Notes under the pieces: model-generated
What the model was told of the DNA's origin: nothing
Databases searched by the model: none
What the model saw: only the letters and a program-made list of their open reading frames with translations
Position numbers and translations under genes: made by a program
In this document: piece after piece, positions 1 to 6,488 of the stretch
Layout of the letters: each line of letters starts with the position of its first letter
Position numbering within the stretch: the first letter of the stretch is position 1
Source: Candidatus Cloacimonadota bacterium
Lineage (GTDB): Bacteria > Cloacimonadota > Cloacimonadia > Cloacimonadales > TCS61
NCBI GenBank assembly: GCA_021108055.1
Contig: JAIORR010000218.1
Coordinates: forward strand, 1 to 10,474
DNA length: 10,474 nt
Reading direction: 5' to 3'

Positions 1-26
1 ACTAACACAACAAAAAACTTTTTCAT
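1..26 (-). CDS. 5' end of a further gene, cut by the window edge; signal-peptide-like start
   Basis: Only the first eight codons and part of the ninth are inside the window. They read M-K-K-F-F-V-V-L, a typical start of a signal peptide (Lys-Lys followed by hydrophobic residues). The start is supported by a strong Shine-Dalgarno sequence, GGGAGG at 32-37, five bases upstream of the ATG. It follows the PorV-like gene after 38 bp with no visible terminator, so it is probably part of the same operon and encodes another exported protein. Nothing can be said about its function. Confidence 0.6.
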
Positions 27-64
27 TTTTTCCTCCCTATTTTTAGTTTTTTTGTGCTTTTTAT

Positions 65-1090
65 TTAATACAAAAGCTTTATAGATAATCTATGCGGTGT
101 TTTAAGGAAACTTTCCGTAAGATCTCCCATCGATGTATATGAATAATCAAGATTTATTATTGCAAAACTGGCGGGAATTGTCCATCCAAATCCTGTAGAG
201 AAACTGGCAGCATCATAGTTGAACTGATAACCAGACCTGATCTTGAAAGTTCCAAGCATATATTCAAAACCCACATTATACGTTTCCATCCTGTCCACAC
301 AATTATCTAATTGTGCAGAAGCGATCAGAACCTGTCCATCTTCTCTGTATATATCTCCAGCAAGACCCAGAGAAAAATTCATTGGAAGTTTAAATCCTAC
401 TTCTTCTCTATCCTCGTCTATAAGACCATCGCCGTCATTATCCAGAAGGTCGAAAACATCTTCATCCAGTTTACCGTCACCGTCATTATCAATATCATAT
501 TTCACATCCGGGCCGAAATTTCTCATAGACATTCCGATCGTAAGATTATTCCAGCCTGTATTGTATAATGAACCCATATCAACAGAAAATCCGTTAACAT
601 CATACTCATCGAGATTTTCGCGAAGATATTTACAGGTAAAGCCAAACGAGAATTTATCTGTAAATGAATTGGCATAAGTGATGCCGGCAGATATATCGCT
701 ATTTGTAAACTTTTCTCCTGTAGGACCGAACTCCTCTTCAGTTGTAACGTCCATCCAATCCATATGTAATATTGCCATACTTATGGCAAAAGAGCCAAGA
801 TCGGTAACTTTGGAAGCTGCAATATATTCATATCGGATATTTGCCACCCATTCTGTATGCGAGAAAAGAATTTGATCCTGAGATTTTAACGCTAATCCGG
901 CAGGATTCCAATATACAGAAGAAATATCATCGCTTACAGCAGTATAAGCTTCACCCATTCCGATAGCTCGTGCATCAATTCCGATTTTCAGGAATTGGAG
1001 ACCTGCCGTTCCTGCTTTTGCAAATATCTTTGCTGAAAGCAATCCCGGGATCATTATTAATAAAAGTAACAACACAATATATTTTCTCAT
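65..1090 (-). CDS. PorV/UPF0164-like outer-membrane beta-barrel protein with calcium-type loop insertion
   Basis: This 341-aa protein has a signal peptide at residues 1-20 (Arg-Lys, a Leu/Ile core, then LLSA). Around residues 28-67 it has the family hallmark of PorV/PorQ/UPF0164 and FadL-like barrels: G-x-D-A-R-A-I-G-M-G-E-A-Y-T-A, then D-D-I-S-S-V-Y-W-N-P-A-G-L. The rest is alternating beta-strand sequence, and the chain ends in an outer-membrane-type strand (HRLSIKLLY). Known family members are outer-membrane proteins. PorV of the type IX secretion system binds C-terminal sorting domains of cargo, while other relatives have unknown roles. An insertion at residues 199-227 carries two Asp-rich D-x-D-G-D-G-x-x-D-E-D loops, probably calcium-binding and outside or between strands. 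The gene starts 18 bp after the large secreted protein, with an AAGGGGT ribosome site at 1096-1102, which suggests that the two work together. Membership of the family is fairly sure; the exact role is inferred. Confidence 0.8.
   Translation of the reverse strand: MRKYIVLLLLLIMIPGLLSAKIFAKAGTAGLQFLKIGIDARAIGMGEAYTAVSDDISSVYWNPAGLALKSQDQILFSHTEWVANIRYEYIAASKVTDLGSFAISMAILHMDWMDVTTEEEFGPTGEKFTNSDISAGITYANSFTDKFSFGFTCKYLRENLDEYDVNGFSVDMGSLYNTGWNNLTIGMSMRNFGPDVKYDIDNDGDGKLDEDVFDLLDNDGDGLIDEDREEVGFKLPMNFSLGLAGDIYREDGQVLIASAQLDNCVDRMETYNVGFEYMLGTFKIRSGYQFNYDAASFSTGFGWTIPASFAIINLDYSYTSMGDLTESFLKTPHRLSIKLLY
410..496 (-). other. Twin Asp-rich calcium-type loops in the PorV-like protein
   Basis: Codons 199-227 encode two copies of the pattern D-x-D-G-D-G-x-x-D-E-D (DIDNDGDGKLDED, then DNDGDGLIDED), separated by about five residues. 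Spacing of the acidic residues resembles thrombospondin type 3 or dockerin-like calcium loops. The twin loops sit where the barrel sequence is interrupted, just after a strand ending NFGPDVKY. Calcium binding is inferred from the pattern. Confidence 0.65.
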
Positions 1091-1108
1091 ATTTTACCCC
1101 TTATATAA

Positions 1109-1474
1109 TTACTTTATTATTACGAATTTTCCGACTTTAATATCGCCGGAGTCAAGGTCTTTCACAGAGAAAAGATATACGCCGGCTGCAATGATCTGGT
1201 TGTTTTTTGAGAGCAGGTTCCAGGAAGCAATACCACTTGCAACCACTCCGTTTGCGGCAGCCTTGCTGATAGAAATGATATCTTCTGATTCTGCACCATT
1301 ATGATTAATTACATCCACCAGGTCACCGGCTAATGTAAATATTTTTATTTTACATCTTTCCGGAATATTTACAAACCATAAACGACGGCTTTTATCACCT
1401 TTTTCATCACCACTTCTTCTACCGTCGAATTTACTTTGTCCCACATATGGATTCGGGACAACATAGATATTATC
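1109..1474 (-). other. C-terminal sorting / FlgD-Ig-like domain of the large secreted protein
   Basis: The final ~120 residues are an immunoglobulin-like fold signature found at the C-termini of many secreted FCB proteins. It opens with D-N-I-Y-V-V-P-N-P-Y, followed by a strand with the KIKIFTLAGDLV pattern, a S-W-N-L-L-S-K-N-N-Q strand, A-A-G-V-Y-L-F-S-V and a final G-K-F-V-I-I-K. In organisms with a type IX system such domains direct export and surface attachment. Whether this genome has that system cannot be seen here. Confidence 0.7.
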
Positions 1475-4129
1475 CATCTTGGATTTTGAACTTGGACCCG
1501 GGAACAAGACTTTCATGTTCGCATCTGCATCACGTCCGGATTCCAAGGATTGCAGTTCTACGCTGGGAATTCCTCTATCCCATGCTGTTGCAGCAACATA
1601 ATATTCGATACCTTTGGGTGGGTTGTTAATTCGTGCAGAATAATATCTTCTGGAAAGACGATCTTTTATATGATCTTCATCTTCTACACCGAGACTATCA
1701 ACATAGTTTTGCCCGAGATGATCTTTAAGCGGGATAAGTTTGTCATCGTAAATATTTAGGTATATATCATCTCTTATATCCGGATGTTTGAACCATAGGG
1801 ATTGATCATCATCACTCCAATTATATATGCCAGAGGGGATATCCTCTACTTTTTTATCTGCATCATAAAGAGGATTGCCATATATTTCATCACCTGTTTC
1901 GTAAGGAATAAGTTTATACAATTCATCGAAATGATAATAAAGAGTATCTTCTTCGGTTGCAAAATTGTAAGCAGGATTTGGTAATCCATTATCTTTGTAC
2001 CAATCACTACCGCTGCCGCCAAAATATTTATAATGATCTGTTCCGAGATTAACAATGTAATCTGCTTCATCTTGGGTTGTTTCTTTTTTATCCCATCTAC
2101 CCATAAGCATCCAGTGTTCCTGCGAACCGCTTCCGGATCTTCCCCATAATGCATATCCCTGGAAATCGTGACGAAGTCTGTCGCCTGTCCATGGATTAAC
2201 TAGTGCATTATTATTCCATGATGCACTATCCGAAGGAGCGAATTCTTCAGGAAAATAACCATATTCAGCAAGCTGTTCAGCATACCTGTCAATATGGGAA
2301 TCCAGACCAATAGCATCGGGATCATCCCGCCATCCAATATCTTCATTTGTAACCGTTTTATTATCACTATTTACCATTTGAGACCCATTGTCCCAATATA
2401 CATCGATTGCATTTCCATCGTTAACCAGTTCCGCAAACATATTAGGAATAGCAGGTGGTTCGGGAGCTTCGTAGTGAATAAATATATCGGGTTCTATAAC
2501 AGTAGTTAAGGTTTGAGCTTGTCCATAAATTGTTTTTGCCCAGACAGATTGTGTTTTAAGTTCTACAATAGATTCACCAGGGAATACGGCAATAACGATT
2601 TTCATTGTTTTGCCTGGTGCAAGGTTCCATGAACCGGTTGTGGGGTTATCCAATCCCTGCATATCACCGTAGAACGCAAATAGGTATCTTGTATCATCAG
2701 GATCATTAATCTGAGAATTCGGATAATCCCGTAAAGAAATATATCTATCACTTTTCGGATTCTGACCTGTGAGCAGCCAGTATTTTTCATTAGCTGTTGG
2801 GCCATCAGGATTAAGATTCAGGGGATCACCGTCATCCGGACCATCTCCCCTGTTCCAATACCAGCAGGCAAATACAAGTGAGTCGGGATCTGGTGTACAT
2901 ACTCTTGAACCCACATAACCGGTAGTTAAACCCTGGTCCTGGTCTGCATCATAAGTATATGCAAATTCATATCCTGAGCCTGCAACATAACTGCTGATAT
3001 CATCCAGTGATCTTGTATCACCATCATAAGCCTGGGGTCCTACGTCGGAATCCATATAAATACCCATTGCACAATCATAAAGATAATCATCGTGTATAGA
3101 CATATTTGTAATATTAAATTCGACATAAACCAGGTTCTTGATATAATCATAACTCCATTGATAACTCATTTGGCGAATGCGTACCTGAAGTTGCTCGTAT
3201 ACCCCGTGATGATTATTCCCAGCTCTACCACCCCAGTCTCTTTCACCAGAGGTACCAAAAGGGCTGTAATCAAAATAGAATGATATAAAATCCTGTTCGG
3301 AAACCGGGTAACCGTCTTCATCTTTCAGCCCATCATCATCATCATCATTCACTTCGGCAAAATTATAATTTGTATTAGTTTCATCACTCAGGTCAACAAA
3401 GCCAAGAGGGAACCAGATATCATTATGGGCATAAACAGGTCCAAAATTTCCTTCCGGAATATCAGAAAGCCACTCTCCACCGAAACTTGCAAATTGAGAC
3501 GGCAATTCTTCAGTAATTCTAAACGGGAAAGCATAACCAACAGGGTCTTCATCCACCTGTCCATCCGCATCATCATCGATTCCTCTTCTATGTTTCCTGA
3601 TAGAAGCGGTCATAATTGTATCGACAATATTATAAAGGCTATACTCCTGCCCCAGCGCTGATATTTCCAGCGGGTTGTATGCCGGCAGGAATTCATAAAG
3701 ATCAGCATCACCATCAAAGCCGACAGTAACCAGTGTATCGACCACCATGTCTAAATACGGCTGCCAGTCAGGGTCACTTTCCGGGATAACATCGAATTCA
3801 TTTTCCGGTTCTTCTACCCAGAATAATATTTCACCAAAAGCATTTCTTCGTATCTTTTTTGCACCGAACCAGAGAGCACCCTGGTATAGATAATCTATAC
3901 CGCTTCCTCCCGGATATTCGAGAGAGGGCCATTGCGGCTGGATATCATCTCCGGAACCGAAGAAACCATAGTTACTCACTCTCATCCAGATATTTCCAAC
4001 GTTGTGGTATCTGATAAGATCGAATTTTTTATCTGAATTACCTCCGGTTACAGAACGAGCGAACGAATAACTGCTGAATAAGAGCAGTAAGGCAATTATT
4101 ATCAGAAATTTCGCATTGAATATTTTCAT
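1109..4129 (-). CDS. Large secreted/surface protein with C-terminal sorting (T9SS/FlgD-Ig-like) domain
   Basis: About 1006 aa, counting from the ATG at 4129. A longer reading begins at the ATG at 4147, but that has no ribosome site. The bases GGGGGA at 4136-4141, which would code inside the longer reading, are placed exactly as the ribosome site for 4129, and the protein then begins MKIFNAKF with a clean signal peptide ending SYSFA at about residue 24. The body is rich in Asp, Gly, Tyr and Trp and looks beta-sandwich-like. It has two Asp-rich calcium-type loops (residues ~185-195 and 262-272) and what looks like an FN3 domain split by an insertion (~555-875). The last ~120 residues have the pattern I-Y-V-V-P-N-P-Y, then K-I-K-I-F-T-L-A-G-D-L-V, S-W-N-L and A-A-G-V-Y-L-F, ending G-K-F-V-I-I-K, typical of FCB-type sorting or FlgD-Ig-like domains. 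There is no recognisable enzyme motif. Its place between tonB and a PorV-like gene suggests export to the cell surface as part of the uptake system. Specific function unknown. Confidence 0.8.
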   Translation of the reverse strand: MKIFNAKFLIIIALLLLFSSYSFARSVTGGNSDKKFDLIRYHNVGNIWMRVSNYGFFGSGDDIQPQWPSLEYPGGSGIDYLYQGALWFGAKKIRRNAFGEILFWVEEPENEFDVIPESDPDWQPYLDMVVDTLVTVGFDGDADLYEFLPAYNPLEISALGQEYSLYNIVDTIMTASIRKHRRGIDDDADGQVDEDPVGYAFPFRITEELPSQFASFGGEWLSDIPEGNFGPVYAHNDIWFPLGFVDLSDETNTNYNFAEVNDDDDDGLKDEDGYPVSEQDFISFYFDYSPFGTSGERDWGGRAGNNHHGVYEQLQVRIRQMSYQWSYDYIKNLVYVEFNITNMSIHDDYLYDCAMGIYMDSDVGPQAYDGDTRSLDDISSYVAGSGYEFAYTYDADQDQGLTTGYVGSRVCTPDPDSLVFACWYWNRGDGPDDGDPLNLNPDGPTANEKYWLLTGQNPKSDRYISLRDYPNSQINDPDDTRYLFAFYGDMQGLDNPTTGSWNLAPGKTMKIVIAVFPGESIVELKTQSVWAKTIYGQAQTLTTVIEPDIFIHYEAPEPPAIPNMFAELVNDGNAIDVYWDNGSQMVNSDNKTVTNEDIGWRDDPDAIGLDSHIDRYAEQLAEYGYFPEEFAPSDSASWNNNALVNPWTGDRLRHDFQGYALWGRSGSGSQEHWMLMGRWDKKETTQDEADYIVNLGTDHYKYFGGSGSDWYKDNGLPNPAYNFATEEDTLYYHFDELYKLIPYETGDEIYGNPLYDADKKVEDIPSGIYNWSDDDQSLWFKHPDIRDDIYLNIYDDKLIPLKDHLGQNYVDSLGVEDEDHIKDRLSRRYYSARINNPPKGIEYYVAATAWDRGIPSVELQSLESGRDADANMKVLFPGPSSKSKMDNIYVVPNPYVGQSKFDGRRSGDEKGDKSRRLWFVNIPERCKIKIFTLAGDLVDVINHNGAESEDIISISKAAANGVVASGIASWNLLSKNNQIIAAGVYLFSVKDLDSGDIKVGKFVIIK
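3331..3348. repeat. (CAT)6 trinucleotide repeat coding for consecutive Asp
   Basis: Six tandem CAT units on the plus strand. On the coding strand, in frame, they give a run of GAT codons (the Asp run of the second calcium-type loop of the large secreted protein). Change in copy number would add or remove one Asp without a frameshift. Confidence 0.7.
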
Positions 4130-4135
4130 ATATTT

Positions 4136-4141
4136 TCCCCC
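4136..4141 (-). promoter_or_regulatory. Ribosome binding site that fixes the start of the large secreted protein
   Basis: GGGGGA on the minus strand, six bases (AAATAT) before the ATG at 4129. The ATG at 4147 has only the end of tonB in front of it and no purine-rich site. The start at 4129 also removes six non-typical residues before the signal peptide. Confidence 0.75.
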
Positions 4142-4149
4142 AATCATTA

Positions 4150-4791
4150 TTAATCTAAATTAAATCCAACAGGAAACGTAACCCAGCATGCTACTGGTTT
4201 TCCGCCACTTTTTGCAGGAGAAAATTCCCATTGTTTCACTGCTTTTATTGCCGCTTCGTCCAAGCCGCCAGGTCCGGACATCAGCGATTTCACAACTTCA
4301 ATAGCTCCCACGGAACCATCTGTAAATACTTCGACCTCCAGAATTACTTCTCCCTGAATGCCGCTTTTTTTTGCAAATTCGGGATATACGGGTTTTACCT
4401 GTTTGATCGGTAACGGAGCATTTTCATATACAGCAAATTTCGAAGTATTACCTAAGATATTAGATACAATTTCTTCATAAGGATCGAGAGATGTTTTTTC
4501 GATCGTATCGACGATTTCGATGTCTTCGTCATCTTCATTATCGAGGTCATCTTCCACAACGATTTCGATAACAGGTTTAACTGTTTCTTCCGGTGGTTTG
4601 ATCTTTTCTTTTATTTCCGGCGGGATATCGATAGAGACAATATCTTTGAGAACTCTCTTAAAGGGTTTAACCTCGATCTTAGGTGAAACGATAAATGCGA
4701 ACAGCAGAATAAGAATGGCTAAGCTGACAGATTTGTCATAGTAACTATCGGCAACATCCTTCCAATCAATAATTCTTTTATGCATATTCAC
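4150..4791 (-). CDS. tonB: TonB energy-transducing protein with short acidic linker
   Basis: This 213-aa protein couples the ExbB-ExbD motor in the inner membrane to the outer-membrane receptor. It has a short cytoplasmic N-terminus, one membrane anchor at about residues 21-37 (SVSLAILILLFAFIVSP), a periplasmic linker, and a TonB C-terminal domain at about 130-213. That domain shows Y-P-E-F-A-K-K-S-G-I-Q-G-E-V, D-G-S-V, D-E-A-A-I-K-A-V-K-Q-W-E-F-S-P-A and a final W-V-T-F-P-V-G-F. The linker has some Pro-Glu and Pro-Val pairs but then turns strongly acidic (residues 80-92), unlike the Pro-Lys/Pro-Glu linker of enterobacterial TonB, and it is short. The start is uncertain: GTG at 4791 directly abuts the exbD stop, and an ATG at 4785 gives a protein two residues shorter, with AGG-type sequence inside the end of exbD. 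Either start means coupling to exbD. Confidence 0.9.
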   Translation of the reverse strand: MNMHKRIIDWKDVADSYYDKSVSLAILILLFAFIVSPKIEVKPFKRVLKDIVSIDIPPEIKEKIKPPEETVKPVIEIVVEDDLDNEDDEDIEIVDTIEKTSLDPYEEIVSNILGNTSKFAVYENAPLPIKQVKPVYPEFAKKSGIQGEVILEVEVFTDGSVGAIEVVKSLMSGPGGLDEAAIKAVKQWEFSPAKSGGKPVACWVTFPVGFNLD

Positions 4792-5199
4792 CTACCTTTT
4801 CAGCTTTGCTTCAAAAGAGACGCGCAGAGCATTTGCTTCTCTAAGCTGATTTAAAATATCCGACATGATCCCGTAGTTTGTATTTTTATCTGTTCGGAAA
4901 CAGGCAATAACATTAAAATCTTCTATCAGTTTTTTTTGCATTACCCATTGTACATCGGGAATTGAAACAGCCAGATCATCAATAGAAATATTTCCATTCT
5001 GATCTACATAAATAGTAGCAGAATGATTTCGAGGGATCTTTTGTATGCTTACTGCTTTTGGCAATCTCACTTTCAGTCCTTTTTCTCTTACGAACACAGT
5101 AGATACCATAAAGAAGAGAAGAAGCAGGAAAGCAATATCCGACATCGATGCGGTGGGAATCAGAGTTTCTGGTCTTGCGCTTTTCTTTATTTTTGCCAT
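4792..5199 (-). CDS. exbD: ExbD biopolymer transport protein, second copy
   Basis: 135 aa, the usual ExbD length. ExbD forms the peptidoglycan- and TonB-contacting stalk inside the ExbB pentamer and carries the proton-relay Asp. The cytoplasmic N-terminus is basic (A-K-I-K-K), followed by I-P-T-A-S-M-S-D-I-A-F and one membrane segment to about residue 36. Asp21 aligns with the essential membrane Asp of the family. The periplasmic domain has the family's Y-V-D-Q-N-G-N-I and a C-terminal R-T-D-K-N-T-N-Y-G-I-M stretch. The start ATG is preceded by AGGAAGG at 5204-5210, which overlaps the TAG stop of the upstream exbD. It resembles that gene in the N-terminal membrane region but has diverged strongly in the periplasmic domain, so the two probably take different positions in one motor. 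Confidence 0.92.
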   Translation of the reverse strand: MAKIKKSARPETLIPTASMSDIAFLLLLFFMVSTVFVREKGLKVRLPKAVSIQKIPRNHSATIYVDQNGNISIDDLAVSIPDVQWVMQKKLIEDFNVIACFRTDKNTNYGIMSDILNQLREANALRVSFEAKLKR

Positions 5200-5208
5200 A
5201 GTTCCTTC

Positions 5209-5625
5209 CTAATTTGTAGATAAAGAAATTTTCTCTGCACCTGAAGCTTGCAGTTTATCAAGTGCAATAACCATATTCTGGTATTTACTTTTTCTATCTG
5301 TTTTCAAAGAAATTACCATATCCGGGTTACCTTTCACGATCTTCCGTATCTTAGCTTCTAATTGATTCATAGAAACCTGTTCGTCAATACCACCGGAAAT
5401 AACAGTGATCTGACCTTCGGAATCTATCCAGACCTTTGTAATATTTTCATCTTTCAGTTTCACTCTTTTATCTGCCTGTTCGGAAGCAGGAGGTAAAACC
5501 AGACCCAGACCTTTCTTTATATCAAATTTGGTAGTGGACAAAAAGAAAACCAAGAGCAGAAAAGCTACATCAGACATCGATGCAGTGGGAATTCCACCCA
5601 TATCTTTTCTTTTTCTGCTTAACAT
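5209..5625 (-). CDS. exbD: ExbD biopolymer transport protein, first copy
   Basis: 138 aa from the ATG at 5625. A TTG at 5628 directly in front could be read as a start, but it lies only one base from the GGGGGG ribosome site (5630-5635), whereas 5625 has a more workable spacing of four. The N-terminus is basic (L-S-R-K-R-K), then I-P-T-A-S-M-S-D-V-A-F and a single membrane span. Asp19 is the conserved proton-pathway residue. The periplasmic part has V-W-I-D-S-E-G-Q-I and L-K-T-D-R-K-S-K-Y-Q-N-M, equivalent to the family's D-x-x-x-x-Y segment. The G run of its ribosome site overlaps the TAG stop of exbB, so the genes should be translated together. It shares the membrane motif with the second copy almost at DNA level (5572-5592 against 5142-5162), but little elsewhere. 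Confidence 0.92.
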   Translation of the reverse strand: MLSRKRKDMGGIPTASMSDVAFLLLVFFLSTTKFDIKKGLGLVLPPASEQADKRVKLKDENITKVWIDSEGQITVISGGIDEQVSMNQLEAKIRKIVKGNPDMVISLKTDRKSKYQNMVIALDKLQASGAEKISLSTN

Positions 5626-5629
5626 CAAG

Positions 5630-5635
5630 CCCCCC
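5630..5635 (-). promoter_or_regulatory. Ribosome binding site of first exbD overlapping the exbB stop codon
   Basis: GGGGGG on the minus strand; its first G is the last base of the exbB TAG stop. It is four bases from the ATG at 5625 and one from the TTG at 5628, so it favours the ATG. The overlap is a common sign of translational coupling. Confidence 0.65.
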
Positions 5636-6456
5636 TATTTATTCTCAACAAGGGTTTCTACGAGTTTTTCCGAACCTCTTTGCATATCCATCACAAGTCC
5701 ATCTACCATACCGAGGAACATATTATTAAAGAATTGCATAGGGATAGCAATTGCCAGACCCGCAGCAGTTGTGATCAAAGCAATTTCGATACCATTGGCA
5801 ACGATAGTAGGTTCCACTTCTCCTGCAGCAGCGATGTCTCTAAATGCGCGGATCATACCAACGATGGTTCCAAAGAATCCAAACATAGGAGCAAGGTTGA
5901 TGGTTGTAGAAAGAGGGATAAAACCTTTTTCCAGAAATGCCATTTCTATAACACCTGCATTTTCTATAGCTTTTTCTACGGCTTCGATGCCTTTATCAAC
6001 TTTTAGTAAACCCAGATGCATAATTGCCGCAACCGGTCCTTTTGTCTCTTCGCACAATTTAATTGCATCATTATATTTCTTGCTTTCAACTAATGGGACA
6101 ATTTTATCCAGAAATTCCTTAAGGTTGACTTTTGCATAGCTCAGAGAAATGATCTTCCAGATGATAGTAGCAATACCCCATATCAACAAGAGAAGCATTG
6201 GATACATAACGAATCCGCCTTGAATGAACAAATCCACAAGTCCGCTACCAACGATCTTACGGGCGAACATTTCCATACCGCCGGATTGAGGTGATTCTTC
6301 AAATGCTTCTTCTTCGGCAATTTCGTCAACAGCAGTTCCTTCTGCCGAAATTTCTTCTGATGTGGTTTCTTCAACCACTTCTTCCTGAGCGAAGGCAACT
6401 GTTGTAAAAATTGCAAACGCCATGATCATTAATATTATAAAAAATCTTTTACTCAT
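5635..6456 (-). CDS. exbB: ExbB/TolQ-family proton channel with signal peptide and Glu-rich leader
   Basis: 273 aa. ExbB is the pentameric inner-membrane channel that uses the proton gradient to drive ExbD and TonB. Three membrane segments lie at about residues 82-104, 178-204 and 222-247. The second contains G-F-F-G-T-I-V-G-M-I-R-A-F, the MotA/TolQ/ExbB signature, and the third contains I-A-L-I-T-T-A-A-G-L-A-I-A-I-P, with the paired Thr of the proton path. In front is a cleavable-looking signal peptide (1-23, ending V-A-F-A) and a Glu/Ser/Thr-rich stretch (24-57) that should lie in the periplasm; the E. coli protein lacks this extension, though extended ExbB proteins are known elsewhere. Its neighbours exbD-exbD-tonB favour ExbB over TolQ or MotA. 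The start is supported by GGGAGGA at 6463-6469. The gene follows the receptor by 32 bp. Confidence 0.93.
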   Translation of the reverse strand: MSKRFFIILMIMAFAIFTTVAFAQEEVVEETTSEEISAEGTAVDEIAEEEAFEESPQSGGMEMFARKIVGSGLVDLFIQGGFVMYPMLLLLIWGIATIIWKIISLSYAKVNLKEFLDKIVPLVESKKYNDAIKLCEETKGPVAAIMHLGLLKVDKGIEAVEKAIENAGVIEMAFLEKGFIPLSTTINLAPMFGFFGTIVGMIRAFRDIAAAGEVEPTIVANGIEIALITTAAGLAIAIPMQFFNNMFLGMVDGLVMDMQRGSEKLVETLVENK

Positions 6457-6488
6457 TTTTTATCCTCCCAATTTATTCTTAAATTATT

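Noticed and set aside
27..64. T-rich gap after the PorV-like gene considered as a terminator
   Set aside because: No stem could be formed next to the T/A runs, and a strong ribosome site for the next gene lies in the same gap.
5528..6139. 203-codon open frame on the plus strand across exbB and the first exbD
   Set aside because: It is antisense to two clear genes with strong family motifs, its product has no recognisable domain, and it starts in the middle of exbD.
5635..6456. ExbB considered as TolQ or MotA
   Set aside because: Neighbours are two ExbD-type proteins, a TonB with its C-terminal domain and a receptor; TolA, TolB, Pal and MotB-like genes are absent.
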